A stretch of DNA of 64,000 nucleotides from assembly GCA_004001285.1 (NCBI GenBank), contig AP018697.1, positions 310,001-374,000 on the forward strand. Reading direction: 5' to 3'. Positions within the stretch are counted from its first letter, which is position 1. Each line of letters starts with the position of its first letter. Source of the DNA: Arthrobacter sp. MN05-02. GTDB taxonomy: Bacteria > Actinomycetota > Actinomycetes > Actinomycetales > Micrococcaceae. The translations under genes and the position numbers were made by a program. Of the stretch, positions 8,003 to 16,753 are shown piece after piece. The notes beneath the pieces are model-generated. The model searched no databases. It was not told the origin of the DNA and was given only the letters and a program-made list of their open reading frames with translations.

Positions 8003-9457
8003 ATGAAACTGAATGCCGCTGGGGCAACCTTCGTTTCCGCGGCACTCGCTGTCGTCTTCGCCGTCTGCTCGCTCGCCACCCCCGCGAGTGCCGGCAGCCT
8101 GACCACGAGTTCCGGGCAGCAGCTGCCCGCCTACCTGCAGGGCTACCGGCAGGGCCAGCTGCTCTGCCCCGGGGCCGCACTCACGGGCAAGGTCTCCGTG
8201 GCGATCGTCGATCCCATGATGGCCACGACGGACGCCCCCGGGGACTGCACCCTCTCCGACATGAAGGCCGCCAACCCGGGAACCACCTTCCTCGCCTACC
8301 TGAACATCGGTGCCATGAGGGACTTCGAGTCCTGGAACGGGGTGTTCCAGAACTCGTGCGCGGACACTGCGACGGCGGCCGGCCGGCAGTTCGCCGTCAC
8401 CACCTCCAACGCGAAGGTGGCACGGAACGAGGACGGCTTCGCGGGCTATCCCGGCTTCCCGTACCTGACGGTGGCGAACCTGTCACCGGCCTACGCCGAC
8501 GCCTGTGCGGCCACGGCACGCAGGATCCTGAGCACCGACGCCCAGCGCGGGACGACGAACGCGGCTCCCGCCCGGTTCGACGGCATCTTCCTCGACGACG
8601 CCTCGATGTCCCCCTCCCACGGCCAGGACATGGTCGACGTCGGGCAGTGGGGCCCCTGGGCAAATGACGACGCCTACGGCCGCGCGCTGATCGCCGCGGT
8701 CAAACGGTTCGATGCCACGCTGACCCGCACGATGGGCCGCGACATCCCCGTCGCCGTGAACCTCGGCGTCTACCCGGCGTGGAGCAACCAGGTGAACCTC
8801 GCCAAGGAACTGGCCGCCACGCGCACCGTCGACTTCGCGCTTCGGGAGCATGTCGTGGCCAACGGCACGGGCCGTCCGCTGCCGCTCATCGACCTCGAGC
8901 AGGCGAGCAGGGCCTACCAGGCCATCACCGCGGCCGGCATGCCGGTGGTGGAGCACGACTACTCGGTGCCGCTCCGCGAACTGCCCACGACCGCGTACGG
9001 CCAGGGCAAGGACATCGGCAGCGCGGCCCCGTGCCTGCGCGACGGCTTCGGGACGAGGGCGGCCGTGGTCGCGGCAGCGAAGACCCGGCGGACGCTCGAC
9101 CACCGCATGACGCTCGGGCACCTGCTCCAGACCCGCACCGCGGCCGCCCGCCCGATGACCGTGACCCTCTCGCAGGCCGAGCCCACATGCCAGGACAATG
9201 CCTGGGACGACGACGCGAACTTCGAGACGGTCACCACGGCGTCGGTCACCGCGACCGATACGCAGGTCACGGCCCTCACGAGGGCGGTGACGTCGGGCGC
9301 CTACGCCACCGCCGCGCCCCTGAAGTACTCCGGCGTCACCGTGGTACGGCTGTCCGACGGCAGCGTCGTGGCGGTCAACACCACGACCGCCACGCGCTCC
9401 GTGACGGCGTACGGCAAGACGCTCAGCGTCCCGGCGCGGTCGGCGACCATCGGCTGA
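8003..9457 (+). CDS. Secreted GH114/GHL15-like putative polysaccharide hydrolase
   Basis: The 484-residue product starts with a Sec signal peptide ending in TPASA (about residue 31). The mature part has the GH114-like pattern TTFLAYLNIGAMRDFESWN followed by FDGIFLDDASMS, where the Asp residues sit where catalytic acids are found in that superfamily. GH114 enzymes cut alpha-1,4-polygalactosamine, chemically close to Pel. A beta-rich C-terminal part (about 385-484) has Thr-rich segments. The ATG at 8003 is preferred over GTG 7997 because CATCAT ends exactly 6 nt before it. It lies 111 nt after the cytosolic hydrolase-like gene and ends in a 35-nt convergent overlap with the thioesterase gene. 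Confidence 0.68.
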   Translation: MKLNAAGATFVSAALAVVFAVCSLATPASAGSLTTSSGQQLPAYLQGYRQGQLLCPGAALTGKVSVAIVDPMMATTDAPGDCTLSDMKAANPGTTFLAYLNIGAMRDFESWNGVFQNSCADTATAAGRQFAVTTSNAKVARNEDGFAGYPGFPYLTVANLSPAYADACAATARRILSTDAQRGTTNAAPARFDGIFLDDASMSPSHGQDMVDVGQWGPWANDDAYGRALIAAVKRFDATLTRTMGRDIPVAVNLGVYPAWSNQVNLAKELAATRTVDFALREHVVANGTGRPLPLIDLEQASRAYQAITAAGMPVVEHDYSVPLRELPTTAYGQGKDIGSAAPCLRDGFGTRAAVVAAAKTRRTLDHRMTLGHLLQTRTAAARPMTVTLSQAEPTCQDNAWDDDANFETVTTASVTATDTQVTALTRAVTSGAYATAAPLKYSGVTVVRLSDGSVVAVNTTTATRSVTAYGKTLSVPARSATIG

Positions 9458-10436
9458 CATCGGGCTCGGCGCCCGGATCCTGCCGCAGGTGCGTGGGCAG
9501 GATGCTTCCGGGCGCCCGGCTGCGGATGAGCAGCAGGCTCCGGGCGTGCTCGTGCAGCCGGCGGTCCTCGTCCGAACGCGGCACCCAGGGAGGCACGGGT
9601 ACGGCCGTGCCCTCGTCGTCGCGCGCCACCATGACCGTGAGGCAGGTGGTGGTGAGCTCCATCTCCCGCGACCTCGGGCTGCCGGACCGCACATGGACCG
9701 CGACGTGCATGCCCTTGTGCCCGGTGTAGACCAGGCGCGCCTCCACCTCGACGACGTCGCCGATCCGCAGGGGCTTGAGGAACCGGACGCCGCCGGAGAA
9801 GACGGCCACGGTGTCCAGCCCGCAGTACCGCGTGGAACAGACGTAGGCGGCCTCGTCGATCCAGTCCATGACGGTGCCGCCGTGGACCTTCCCGCCCCAG
9901 TTGACGTCGGTGGGTGCTGCGAGGAATCGGAGGACCGTGCGCTCGGCGGTGCCGGCATCCGTGTACTCCTGGCGGCGCATCTCCTCGACGATCGCCTTCC
10001 GTACCTCGATGCGCGCGACGGCATGGTCGCTAGCCAGCCGTTCCGCGTCCGTGCCGGGCTCGAAGGCGGGTACGGGCACGGGCTTGCCGTCGGGCCCGAC
10101 GGCCACGAAGATCACGAGGCACTCGCTGCGCTGCCCGCCGTCGTCGCCCGACACGGACCCGGACGAGACCACGGTGCGGATGTGCATCGAGGACGTGCCG
10201 GTGTGCACGATCGTGGCCTCGACCTCCACGAGGTCGCCGACCACCACCGGCTCGGCGAAGTGGATGTTGCCCACGTACGCGGTGACGCAGTAGGTCTTCG
10301 CCCAGCCGACGGCGGCGGCGTAGGCGGCCTTGTCCACCCATTCGAGGACGGTGCCGGCGTCCACCGAGCCGCTGTGCCCGAGGTCGGTGGGGGAGGCGAG
10401 GAACCGGAGGGTGACGGAATGCGCTGCTGTCTCCAT
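9423..10436 (-). CDS. Acyl-CoA thioesterase with two hotdog domains
   Basis: The 337-residue product contains two similar hotdog domains: about residues 6-125 (LRFLASPTDLGHSGSVDAGTV, then AYVGNIHFAEPVVVGDLVEVEA) and about 160-285 (LRFLAAPTDVNWGGKVHGGTV, then VRFLKPLRIGDVVEVEA). The conserved Asn/Asp plus G-G-T helix is typical of acyl-CoA hydrolases that release free CoA and fatty acid. The double-domain layout is common in actinobacteria. I chose ATG 10436, which has TAGGTGG a few nt upstream; GTG 10445 is an alternative and abuts the stop of the 58-codon ORF upstream. The 3' end overlaps the convergent secreted hydrolase gene by 35 nt. Confidence 0.85.
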   Translation of the reverse strand: METAAHSVTLRFLASPTDLGHSGSVDAGTVLEWVDKAAYAAAVGWAKTYCVTAYVGNIHFAEPVVVGDLVEVEATIVHTGTSSMHIRTVVSSGSVSGDDGGQRSECLVIFVAVGPDGKPVPVPAFEPGTDAERLASDHAVARIEVRKAIVEEMRRQEYTDAGTAERTVLRFLAAPTDVNWGGKVHGGTVMDWIDEAAYVCSTRYCGLDTVAVFSGGVRFLKPLRIGDVVEVEARLVYTGHKGMHVAVHVRSGSPRSREMELTTTCLTVMVARDDEGTAVPVPPWVPRSDEDRRLHEHARSLLLIRSRAPGSILPTHLRQDPGAEPDVSRWSPTAPGR

Positions 10437-10445
10437 GCCGGCCAC

Positions 10446-10622
10446 CTACGCCCGCAGCCGGGCGAGCACGAACTCCTCGAAGCGGCCCCGGTCCCGGTGG
10501 GCGTCGACGAGGTCGGTGAACAGCACCGTGCCGCGCTCCGCGGTGACGGAGGAGAAGGGGCCGGACGGGCCCGTGCACGCGAAGGAGCCTGTACCGTCCG
10601 CGGCGGGGGAGGGAGCATTCAT
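10446..10622 (-). CDS. Small 58-residue protein of unknown function, cotranscribed with the thioesterase
   Basis: A 58-codon frame runs from ATG 10622 to TAG 10446, directly against the thioesterase start region. The product begins MNAPSPAADG, contains TERGTVLFTDLVDAHRDRG and ends EEFVLARLRA. It is neither hydrophobic nor repetitive, and its third codon positions are GC-rich as in its neighbours. A GATACT hexamer ends 5 nt before the ATG, the leaderless arrangement seen for many genes here. I do not recognise the protein. It may be a free-standing small protein or a translated leader that hands ribosomes to the thioesterase by reinitiation at GTG 10445 or ATG 10436. Confidence 0.5.
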   Translation of the reverse strand: MNAPSPAADGTGSFACTGPSGPFSSVTAERGTVLFTDLVDAHRDRGRFEEFVLARLRA

Positions 10623-10757
10623 GACCCAGTATCACCACGCGCGACCTCCCACGGGAAGCTCAGGCGCTGTCCGTAGGGCGTGATGGGGCGTCGGACGGCG
10701 AGGGAGACCAGTCGCCGGCGGCGATCGGAGCGAGCCTGGCGTCGTCGCGGAGGGGCG

Positions 10758-11804
10758 TCAGGAGCCGGTGTCGACGACGGTGACCCCACCCGCCGAGCGG
10801 TCGCCGGCCATGGCCACGAGAGCGTCCGGCACCTCCGCGAGGGAGATGGTCCTCTCGATGAGGTCCTGCGGACGGAGGCGCCCGGCGGCCACGAGGTCCA
10901 GCAGTCCGGGGTAGTCGCGGGCGGGCATGCCGTGACTGCCCAGGACGGAGAGCTCCCCGCCGATGACCGCAGCCATGGGCATCACCGGGTCCGAGGGGAA
11001 CAGGCCGATCTGCACATGCCGGCCGCGAGGCCGCAGCGAGAGGATCCCCAGGGCAGCGGTCTCCTCGCGTCCGAGCGCATCCACCGACACGTCGATGCCC
11101 GAGGACGGCGCGGCCTCACGCACCGCCGCGAGGGCCGCGGCCCGTGAGAGCCCGGCCGAGTCGAGCGTCCGGGCCGCACCGAACCTCGCGGCGCGCGCCA
11201 GCGCCGCGTCGTCGACGTCCACCGCGATCACCTCCGCGCCGAGCGCCGCGCCGATCATCACGGCGCTCAGTCCCACTCCGCCGCAGCCCACCACGAGGAG
11301 CGTCTCCCCGGCCTGCAGGCGTGCCTGGTGCACGAGCCCGCGGTACGACGTCGCGAACCGGCAGCCGAGCAGGGCGGCCGCCCCTGCATCGAGGGAACCC
11401 GGCACGGCGATGAGGTTGGTGTCGGCGTCGTGCAGGGCCACGAGGTCCGCGAAGGACCCCCAGTGCGTGAAGCCCGGCTGCGTCTGGTTGCGGCACACCT
11501 GCCCGTTGCCGGACAGGCACTCGGGGCAGGAGCCGCACGCGCAGACGAAGGGCGTCGTCACGCGGTCCCCGACGGAGAATCGGTGCACCTCCCCGCCCAC
11601 CGCCGTGATGGTGCCCACCAGTTCGTGGCCGGGGACGTGCGGGAGGGTGATACCGGCGTCGTGCCCGAGCCAGCCGTGCACGTCGCTGCGGCACAGGCCG
11701 GTCGCCTCGACGCGGACGACGACGCCGCGCGGGGACGGGACGGGTTCGGGGACGTCCCGGAGGACGGGACGGGCGGAGAACCCGTCGAAGCAGACAGCGC
11801 GCAT
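10758..11804 (-). CDS. Zinc-dependent alcohol dehydrogenase (MDR family)
   Basis: The 348-residue product shows the full zinc MDR layout. Catalytic zinc residues lie in GLCRSDVHGW and PGHELVG. The structural zinc Cys set is CACGSCPECLSGNGQVC (about residues 92-108), and a Rossmann motif reads VVGCGGVGLSAV (about 170). It oxidises an alcohol or polyol with NAD(P)+; the substrate is not evident. The long upstream frame has no family signal, and MRAVCFDGF at 11804 is the natural start. CAGAAT ends 6 nt before it, so the mRNA is probably leaderless. It follows the BCCT gene on the same strand, 53 nt away. Confidence 0.9.
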   Translation of the reverse strand: MRAVCFDGFSARPVLRDVPEPVPSPRGVVVRVEATGLCRSDVHGWLGHDAGITLPHVPGHELVGTITAVGGEVHRFSVGDRVTTPFVCACGSCPECLSGNGQVCRNQTQPGFTHWGSFADLVALHDADTNLIAVPGSLDAGAAALLGCRFATSYRGLVHQARLQAGETLLVVGCGGVGLSAVMIGAALGAEVIAVDVDDAALARAARFGAARTLDSAGLSRAAALAAVREAAPSSGIDVSVDALGREETAALGILSLRPRGRHVQIGLFPSDPVMPMAAVIGGELSVLGSHGMPARDYPGLLDLVAAGRLRPQDLIERTISLAEVPDALVAMAGDRSAGGVTVVDTGS

Positions 11805-11857
11805 CGCACCATTCTGCCCCGGGAGTTCCCCGCCCGGTACATCACCCGGAGGGCGCG

Positions 11858-13483
11858 TCAGGACTTCGGCCGGACCGTCCTGCGTACAGCGCGCGATCCG
11901 GTGCGCCGCGCGTCCGTGACGAGCGGGTCCTTCGACAGGTCCATCATGAGCGCCACGCAGAGCCCGATCATCACGAGGAGGAACGGGGCGGCGGCGATGA
12001 TGGTCAGTGTCTGCAGTGCCTCGAGGCTTCCCACGGACAGCAGGACGGCGGCCACTCCTCCGGTGAGCGCCCCCCACAGGATGGTGAGCCATTTGCGCGG
12101 GACGGCTGCACCGAACGAGGACAGCGAGCCGAGCACGATCGAGGAGGCATCGGCGCCCGAGATGAAGAACACGGCCACGAGGACGACCACGAGGATGGAC
12201 GTGACCGACGCCAGCGGATACTCCGCGAGGAGCGCGAACATCGCGGATTCCTGGCTCTCCGCGTTCGCCGCGGCGATGTCCACGCCGTTGTCCTGCAGGT
12301 TGAGGGCCGACCCGCCCCACACGCCGAACCAGATGACGCTGATGACGCTGGGGACGGCGACGACACCGATGATGAACTCGCGGATGGTGCGCCCCCTCGA
12401 GATCTTGGCGAGGAACGAACCGACGAAAGGCGTCCAGGACACCCACCACGCCCAGTAGAAGATGGTCCATGCCGCCAGCCATTCGTGGCCGCCGAAAGCG
12501 CCGGTGCGGGAAGCCATCTGGGGGAGGCCGATGAGGTAGTTCCCGCCCGACGCGGGGATGAGCTCGAGGATGAAGACCGTGGGGCCGACGACGAACAGGA
12601 AGAACAGCAGCGCCAGCGCCAGGACCATGTTGCCGTTCGAGAGCCACTTGATGCCGCGGCTGACACCGCTGACCGCGGAGATGACGAAGCAGACGGTGAG
12701 GACCGCGATGAGGGTGATCTGCAGGGGCAGGCTGCTGCCCACACCGAAGACCTCCGTGAGGCCGCCGTTGATCTGCAGCACGCCGAGCCCGAGGGACGTG
12801 GCCGAACCGAAGAGGGTCGCGAAGATCGCGAAGACATCGATGGCGCGCAGGGACTTGGGCGTGGGACGGCCGCGGAAGAGGGCCGTGAAGGCACCGCTGA
12901 AACCGGTTCCCCGGCCCTTGCGGAAGGCCGAATAGGCGAGCGCCAGGCCGACGACGGCGTAGATGGCCCACGGGTGGATGGCCCAGTGGAACAGGGTGTA
13001 GTTCATGGCCTGCCGCGCCGCTTCCGGCGTCCCCGGCCCGATGCCGTCCACAGGAGGGGTCAGGTAGTGGGAGATGGGCTCGGTGACGCCGTAGAACATG
13101 AGGCCGATGCCCATGCCGGCGCTGAACATCATCGCGATCCAGGACGCCCTGGAGTACTCGGGCTTCTCACCGTCCATGCCGAGGGGGATGCGCCCGTACT
13201 TGCTGAAGGCGAGGAAGAGTGCGAAGACCACGAAGCCGGTGGCCGTGAGCACGAATGCCCAGCCGAAGTTCGCCACGAGTCCGTTCAGCACGGAGGTGGT
13301 GATGTCCGAGAACGCCGCGGGGAAGAGGACGGCCACGAGCATCAGCAGGATGACGATCGAGAGCGAGACGAAGAGGACCGGCCTGTCCAGCGCAGCCTTC
13401 GCAGAAGCCTCTCCGGGAGGAGCCTCGAAGGGCGTGTCCTCACTGGGCGGTGATCCTTGGATGGGCTCGGTGGAATTAGACAT
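11858..13483 (-). CDS. BCCT-family transporter (betaine/choline/carnitine type)
   Basis: The 541-residue membrane protein has about twelve helices and the BCCT hallmarks: MMFSAGMGIGLMFYGVTEP in the third helix and the Trp-rich segment FYWAWWVSWTPFVGSFLAKISRGRTIREF, which lines the substrate site. Family members import quaternary ammonium osmolytes using Na+ or H+. A charged N-terminal tail of about 35 residues precedes the first helix and may sense osmolarity, as in other members; this is inference. TACCCT ends 7 nt before ATG 13483 and no Shine-Dalgarno is visible. The upstream 334 nt is a GC-rich structured spacer. Confidence 0.92.
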   Translation of the reverse strand: MSNSTEPIQGSPPSEDTPFEAPPGEASAKAALDRPVLFVSLSIVILLMLVAVLFPAAFSDITTSVLNGLVANFGWAFVLTATGFVVFALFLAFSKYGRIPLGMDGEKPEYSRASWIAMMFSAGMGIGLMFYGVTEPISHYLTPPVDGIGPGTPEAARQAMNYTLFHWAIHPWAIYAVVGLALAYSAFRKGRGTGFSGAFTALFRGRPTPKSLRAIDVFAIFATLFGSATSLGLGVLQINGGLTEVFGVGSSLPLQITLIAVLTVCFVISAVSGVSRGIKWLSNGNMVLALALLFFLFVVGPTVFILELIPASGGNYLIGLPQMASRTGAFGGHEWLAAWTIFYWAWWVSWTPFVGSFLAKISRGRTIREFIIGVVAVPSVISVIWFGVWGGSALNLQDNGVDIAAANAESQESAMFALLAEYPLASVTSILVVVLVAVFFISGADASSIVLGSLSSFGAAVPRKWLTILWGALTGGVAAVLLSVGSLEALQTLTIIAAAPFLLVMIGLCVALMMDLSKDPLVTDARRTGSRAVRRTVRPKS

Positions 13484-13817
13484 ACGGCTTAGGGTACGCG
13501 GGCGGCGGCGGCGGGGTCCGGTGGGATGTGGGCCCGAATGGTCCTTGCGGAGACGCTTCCTCGGAGGGTCGGGCAGTCGCCGGCGCGCGCCGGGAAAGGA
13601 GCGCTGCCGGCACCTCCCGTGCCGTTGCTTCCCCGTCATTCCGCCGATCGGGCCCCGGCTTGCGGGCGGCCGGGGCGCCGGGCGCCGGGGCGCCAGTCGG
13701 GCGCCGGCCCGGGCACCGAGCCACGGGCCGCGACGGATCCCGCGGAGGCCCCGCCGGAGCAGTCCGGATGTGACCAAACACCCATCGACGGGCGCCGTCC
13801 GATGCCGTAGGACGGGA
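13484..13817. other. GC-rich intergenic spacer with inverted repeats
   Basis: No gene is supported in these 334 nt. It holds a 7-bp inverted repeat GCCCCGG/CCGGGGC (13652-13658 and 13670-13676), which could end transcription of the MFS gene. A cluster of GGCGCC palindromes follows at about 13674-13694. No T-run, tRNA or recognisable riboswitch was seen. Confidence 0.5.
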
Positions 13818-15041
13818 TCAGGCGGCGCGCAGGCGGTGCCGTTCCCGGCGGTCCTTCACGGTGTCGGTCGCCAGGCTGAGGCCCAGCCCCACGGCGACCA
13901 GGGCGATCAGCACGAACGGGAGGACCTCCAGGCCCGCTCCGTCGAGCAGGAGCCCGCCGAGGAGCGCGCCGCCGCCGATGCCCACGTTGAACGCCGTCGT
14001 CTGCAGGGCTGCCGCGAGGTCGCGTGTCCGGAAGGACGCCGTGCGCAGCATGCGGGTCTGCAGCATGGCCGGGATGGCACCGAAGGCCGCGCCCCAGACG
14101 ATCACCGCGCCCAGCACCACCACGGTGTTGGTGGTGGCGAGGGCCAGCGCGAGGACGGCGGCCATGACCACCAGGACGACGCCGACGAAGGCCTTCCGGG
14201 GGAAGCGGTCGGCGGCGTAGCCGGCACCGACGAGGCCGATGATGCCCGCTCCGCCGTACAGGAAGAGGACGAGCGCGACGGACCCGGGCTCGAAGGACGA
14301 GACATCGGTCAGCCAGGGCGCGATATACGTGTAGAACGTGTTCTGCCCGGTCAGCAGGATCAGGATGACGGTGCACAGCAGGATCACCGCGCGGAAGCTG
14401 GGGTCCCGGCGCAGCGGTACACGCTCCTCGCCGGGCGTGCGCTCTCCGTGGTGATTCACCGGTGGCAGGAATTTCACGATGACGAGGGCCAGGACCGCGA
14501 CGACCACCCCGATGATCGTGAAGGCGGTGCGCCAGCCGAGGGCGTTGCCGATGGCCGTTCCCACCGGGACGCCGAGCACGAAGGCCGCGGTTCCGCCGCC
14601 CGCGGTGATGGCCACCGCCTTGCCGAGCTGGTGGGCCGGGACGAGGTGCGCGGAGTATGCGGCGACCACAGCCCAGAAGAGCCCGTGGGCCAGGCCGCCG
14701 AGGATGCGCGCCGTGACCAGGACACCGTAGCTCGGCGCGACCGCCGCGAGGACGTTCGCGAGGGCGATCACGAGGAGGACCACGACGATCAGAGACTTGC
14801 GCGAGTACCGCTGGGTGATGGCGGCGAGGGGGGTGGTGGCGACCACGACGGTCCCCGCGAAGATCGTGACGAGGAAGCCGGCGGTGGAGAGGCTGACATC
14901 GAGGTCCCGCGCCATGGCGGGCAGCAGGCCCGTAGGCAGGAACTCACTGGTCACGGACACGAAGATCGCTCCCGCGAGGGACAGCAGCCCGACGTAGGGG
15001 AACGGCGCGGTGGTCTTCACCGGCGGGGAGGAAACAGACAA
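13818..15041 (-). CDS. MFS transporter, DHA1 drug/sugar-efflux type
   Basis: The 407-residue product has twelve predicted helices. It has TSEFLPTGLLPAMARDL in the first loop and a motif-A-like loop (PLAAITQRYSRKSL), as in AraJ/SotB-type sugar and drug exporters. The middle loop VNHHGERTPGEERVPLRRD separates the two six-helix halves. The frame begins at a TTG codon (15041) with no convincing Shine-Dalgarno; GTG 15020 (VKTTAPF) is an alternative start. The upstream stretch 15099-15115 holds the semi-palindromic CTTACTTCAGTCAAG, a possible repressor site. Substrate unknown. Confidence 0.85.
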   Translation of the reverse strand: MSVSSPPVKTTAPFPYVGLLSLAGAIFVSVTSEFLPTGLLPAMARDLDVSLSTAGFLVTIFAGTVVVATTPLAAITQRYSRKSLIVVVLLVIALANVLAAVAPSYGVLVTARILGGLAHGLFWAVVAAYSAHLVPAHQLGKAVAITAGGGTAAFVLGVPVGTAIGNALGWRTAFTIIGVVVAVLALVIVKFLPPVNHHGERTPGEERVPLRRDPSFRAVILLCTVILILLTGQNTFYTYIAPWLTDVSSFEPGSVALVLFLYGGAGIIGLVGAGYAADRFPRKAFVGVVLVVMAAVLALALATTNTVVVLGAVIVWGAAFGAIPAMLQTRMLRTASFRTRDLAAALQTTAFNVGIGGGALLGGLLLDGAGLEVLPFVLIALVAVGLGLSLATDTVKDRRERHRLRAA

Positions 15042-15178
15042 GGGGTACCAATCGTGGGAGATCCGGAGGTCGGGCCCCGGCTGCTCCGTTGAAAACCGAA
15101 GGGCTTACTTCAGTCAAGACGAGAATGATCCCTGACCCCTGTAGCAACGCCGGTGGCGCGCGCGGCATTCCTGCGCCG

Positions 15179-15526
15179 TCACTGCCGTTCGGCGTCGTAC
15201 CAGGACCGGCCGCGGGCAGTGTCGGCGGAGAAGCCGCCTCCTCGCCGGGCGGCGGCATCCGATCCGGCATGCCCGTCGCCCGACGGTGCCTCGTCCCCGT
15301 CGACCTGTTGCGGCACGAGCGTCAGGCGGGGACCGGCGTCGCGGTCGTCGAGTTCGTCGGTCAGCTCGTCCTTGCGGGCCGCCGTCTCGGCGTCGATCTC
15401 GCCGTCCGCGGCGAACTCGTGCTCGATCTCCCGGTGGACCTTGCTGTTCAGGATCTCGACGTCGTCGTCCCGGAGCCGGCCGAGGTCGGCCGGAAAGGGC
15501 TCGTCCGGTGAGATCCTGCTGTTCAT
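15179..15526 (-). CDS. Conserved-looking acidic hypothetical protein
   Basis: The 115-residue product is hydrophilic and strongly charged. It opens MNSRISPDEPFPADLGRLRDD, has an amphipathic middle (VHREIEHEFAADGEIDAETAARKDELTDELDDRD) likely to be helical, and ends in a Gly/Asp-rich tail. No signal peptide or membrane segment is seen. I do not recognise a family. ATG 15526 is chosen because GACGGG lies at a normal distance; ATG 15532 would put that purine run directly against the start. It stands alone between the MFS and AEC genes. Confidence 0.6.
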   Translation of the reverse strand: MNSRISPDEPFPADLGRLRDDDVEILNSKVHREIEHEFAADGEIDAETAARKDELTDELDDRDAGPRLTLVPQQVDGDEAPSGDGHAGSDAAARRGGGFSADTARGRSWYDAERQ

Positions 15527-15598
15527 GCCCATCCCGTCTGTCGGCCGTGGGGGGAACGGCGACCTCTGAATGGTAGGGCCGGGACGTGCCCGGGACAA

Positions 15599-15639
15599 GC
15601 TCCGGTACCGGGCTCCCGCTCCTCGCGCGGGCCCGGAGC
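15599..15639. terminator. Imperfect hairpin after the AEC carrier gene
   Basis: GCTCCGG at 15599-15605 pairs with CCGGAGC at 15633-15639, and the interior is partly complementary. There is no T-run. Its place just past the AEC stop suggests a transcription terminator. Confidence 0.4.
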
Positions 15640-15646
15640 CCGCCGT

Positions 15647-16569
15647 TCAGGCGAGGAGGGCCGCGACGACGACGAGCGCGGGGATCGCGAGCACCGAGGA
15701 CAGCAGCACGGAGTCGCGGGCCAGCGTCATGCCGCGGTCGTAGCGGCTTGCGAACATGAAGACGTTCTGCGCCGTGGGCAGTGCGGCCACGACGACGGCG
15801 CCGAGCAGCCTCTCGCCGTCGAGTCCGAAGAGGAAGTGCGCGATCAGGTAGGTGGCAGCCGGCATGACGGCGCTCTTCAGCGCCGTGGCCATGAGGACCT
15901 GCAGGCGGTCCGGGCTGGGCCTGAGCGGCCGGCTGCCGGGCAGGGACATGCCGAACGAGATCAGGACCATCGGGACGGCCGCCCCGCCGATCAGGGCCAG
16001 GGAGTCCCAGACGGGAGCGGGTGGCCGCCAGCCGGTCGCGGACACCGCGACGCCCAGCAGCGACGCGGTGATCATCGGGTTCCTGAACGGCTGCGTCAGG
16101 ACCGCGCGCACCGAGGGCTTCCGGCTCGAGGTGAGGTCGAGGATCGTCAGGTCGAGAGGGGAGCCAGCAGCAGGAGCTGGACGAGGAGCACCGGGGCGAT
16201 CAGCGTCGCGTCGCCGAGGGCGTAGACGGTGATGGGGATGCCGATGTTGTTCGCGTTCACGTACGAGCTCGCCATGGCGCCGATGGCCGTCTCGGCCGCG
16301 GGCCGGCGGAAGAGGAACCTGCTGATCAGCACGTACAGCACGGCGATGGCCAGGGACGAGATGAGGGCGATCGGCACGTACTCGGAGAACACCGCCTGGA
16401 GGTCCGCACCCGCCAGGACGGTGAACAGCAGGGCGGGATTGGTGACGAAGAACGCCACCTGATTGAGGGCGAACCCGGCCTGTGGCCCGCCGATGACCAG
16501 CCGTGCGGCGATGTAGCCGACGAGGATCACCGCCCCGACCACGAAGAAGCCGCCGAGCACTCCGAGCAT
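15647..16569 (-). pseudogene. AEC-family (auxin efflux carrier type) transporter with one frameshift
   Basis: Two overlapping frames encode the halves of an AEC carrier of about 308 residues. The N-terminal half starts at ATG 16569 (MLGVLGGFFVVGAVILVGY), preceded by a good AAAGGAGT, and contains SSYVNANNIGIPITVYALGD, a family hallmark. It stops at 16147 after LLLLAPLST. The C-terminal half continues in another frame as SSRKPSVRAVLTQPFRNP... and includes VVVAALPTAQNVFMFASRYDRG, the second hallmark. Adding one C in the short run near 16149 restores a single protein. Such carriers export or import organic acids. Whether the break is real or a sequencing error cannot be settled here. Confidence 0.78.
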
Positions 16570-16729
16570 CCAGTACTCCTTTCGAGCCGCGCGTGGTCCT
16601 GCGCGGCGCACCCGTTCGAATCTACTGCGTCACCGGAACCCCCTGGTCCACCGCGCCGCGCCGGGTGGTCGGACCCGCGGGCGGCGTGCCCACGGGTCCG
16701 GCCTGCGGGCGGGCTGTCGAGGCAACAGG

Positions 16730-16748
16730 TTGGGAAGCGTTTTCCCAA
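16730..16748. promoter_or_regulatory. LacI-family operator of the pectinase gene
   Basis: TTGGGAAGCGTTTTCCCAA is a 19-nt imperfect palindrome with 7-bp perfect arms and the central CG typical of LacI/CcpA-type sites. It sits just upstream of the -35 box, a position suited to repression. The cognate regulator is not adjacent. Confidence 0.7.
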
Positions 16749-16753
16749 AATCC

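Noticed and set aside
10445..10445. GTG 10445 as thioesterase start
   Set aside because: It adds only three residues; ATG 10436 has a better-spaced purine-rich site, though the GTG remains possible by reinitiation after the small ORF.
12485..13453. 322-codon plus-strand frame across the BCCT gene
   Set aside because: Its text is Glu/Gly/Asp/Arg-rich noise and the opposite strand carries all BCCT motifs.
15099..15115. CTTACTTCAGTCAAG upstream of the MFS gene as a firm operator
   Set aside because: Only the outer three and central bases are symmetric; mentioned with the gene but not listed as a site.
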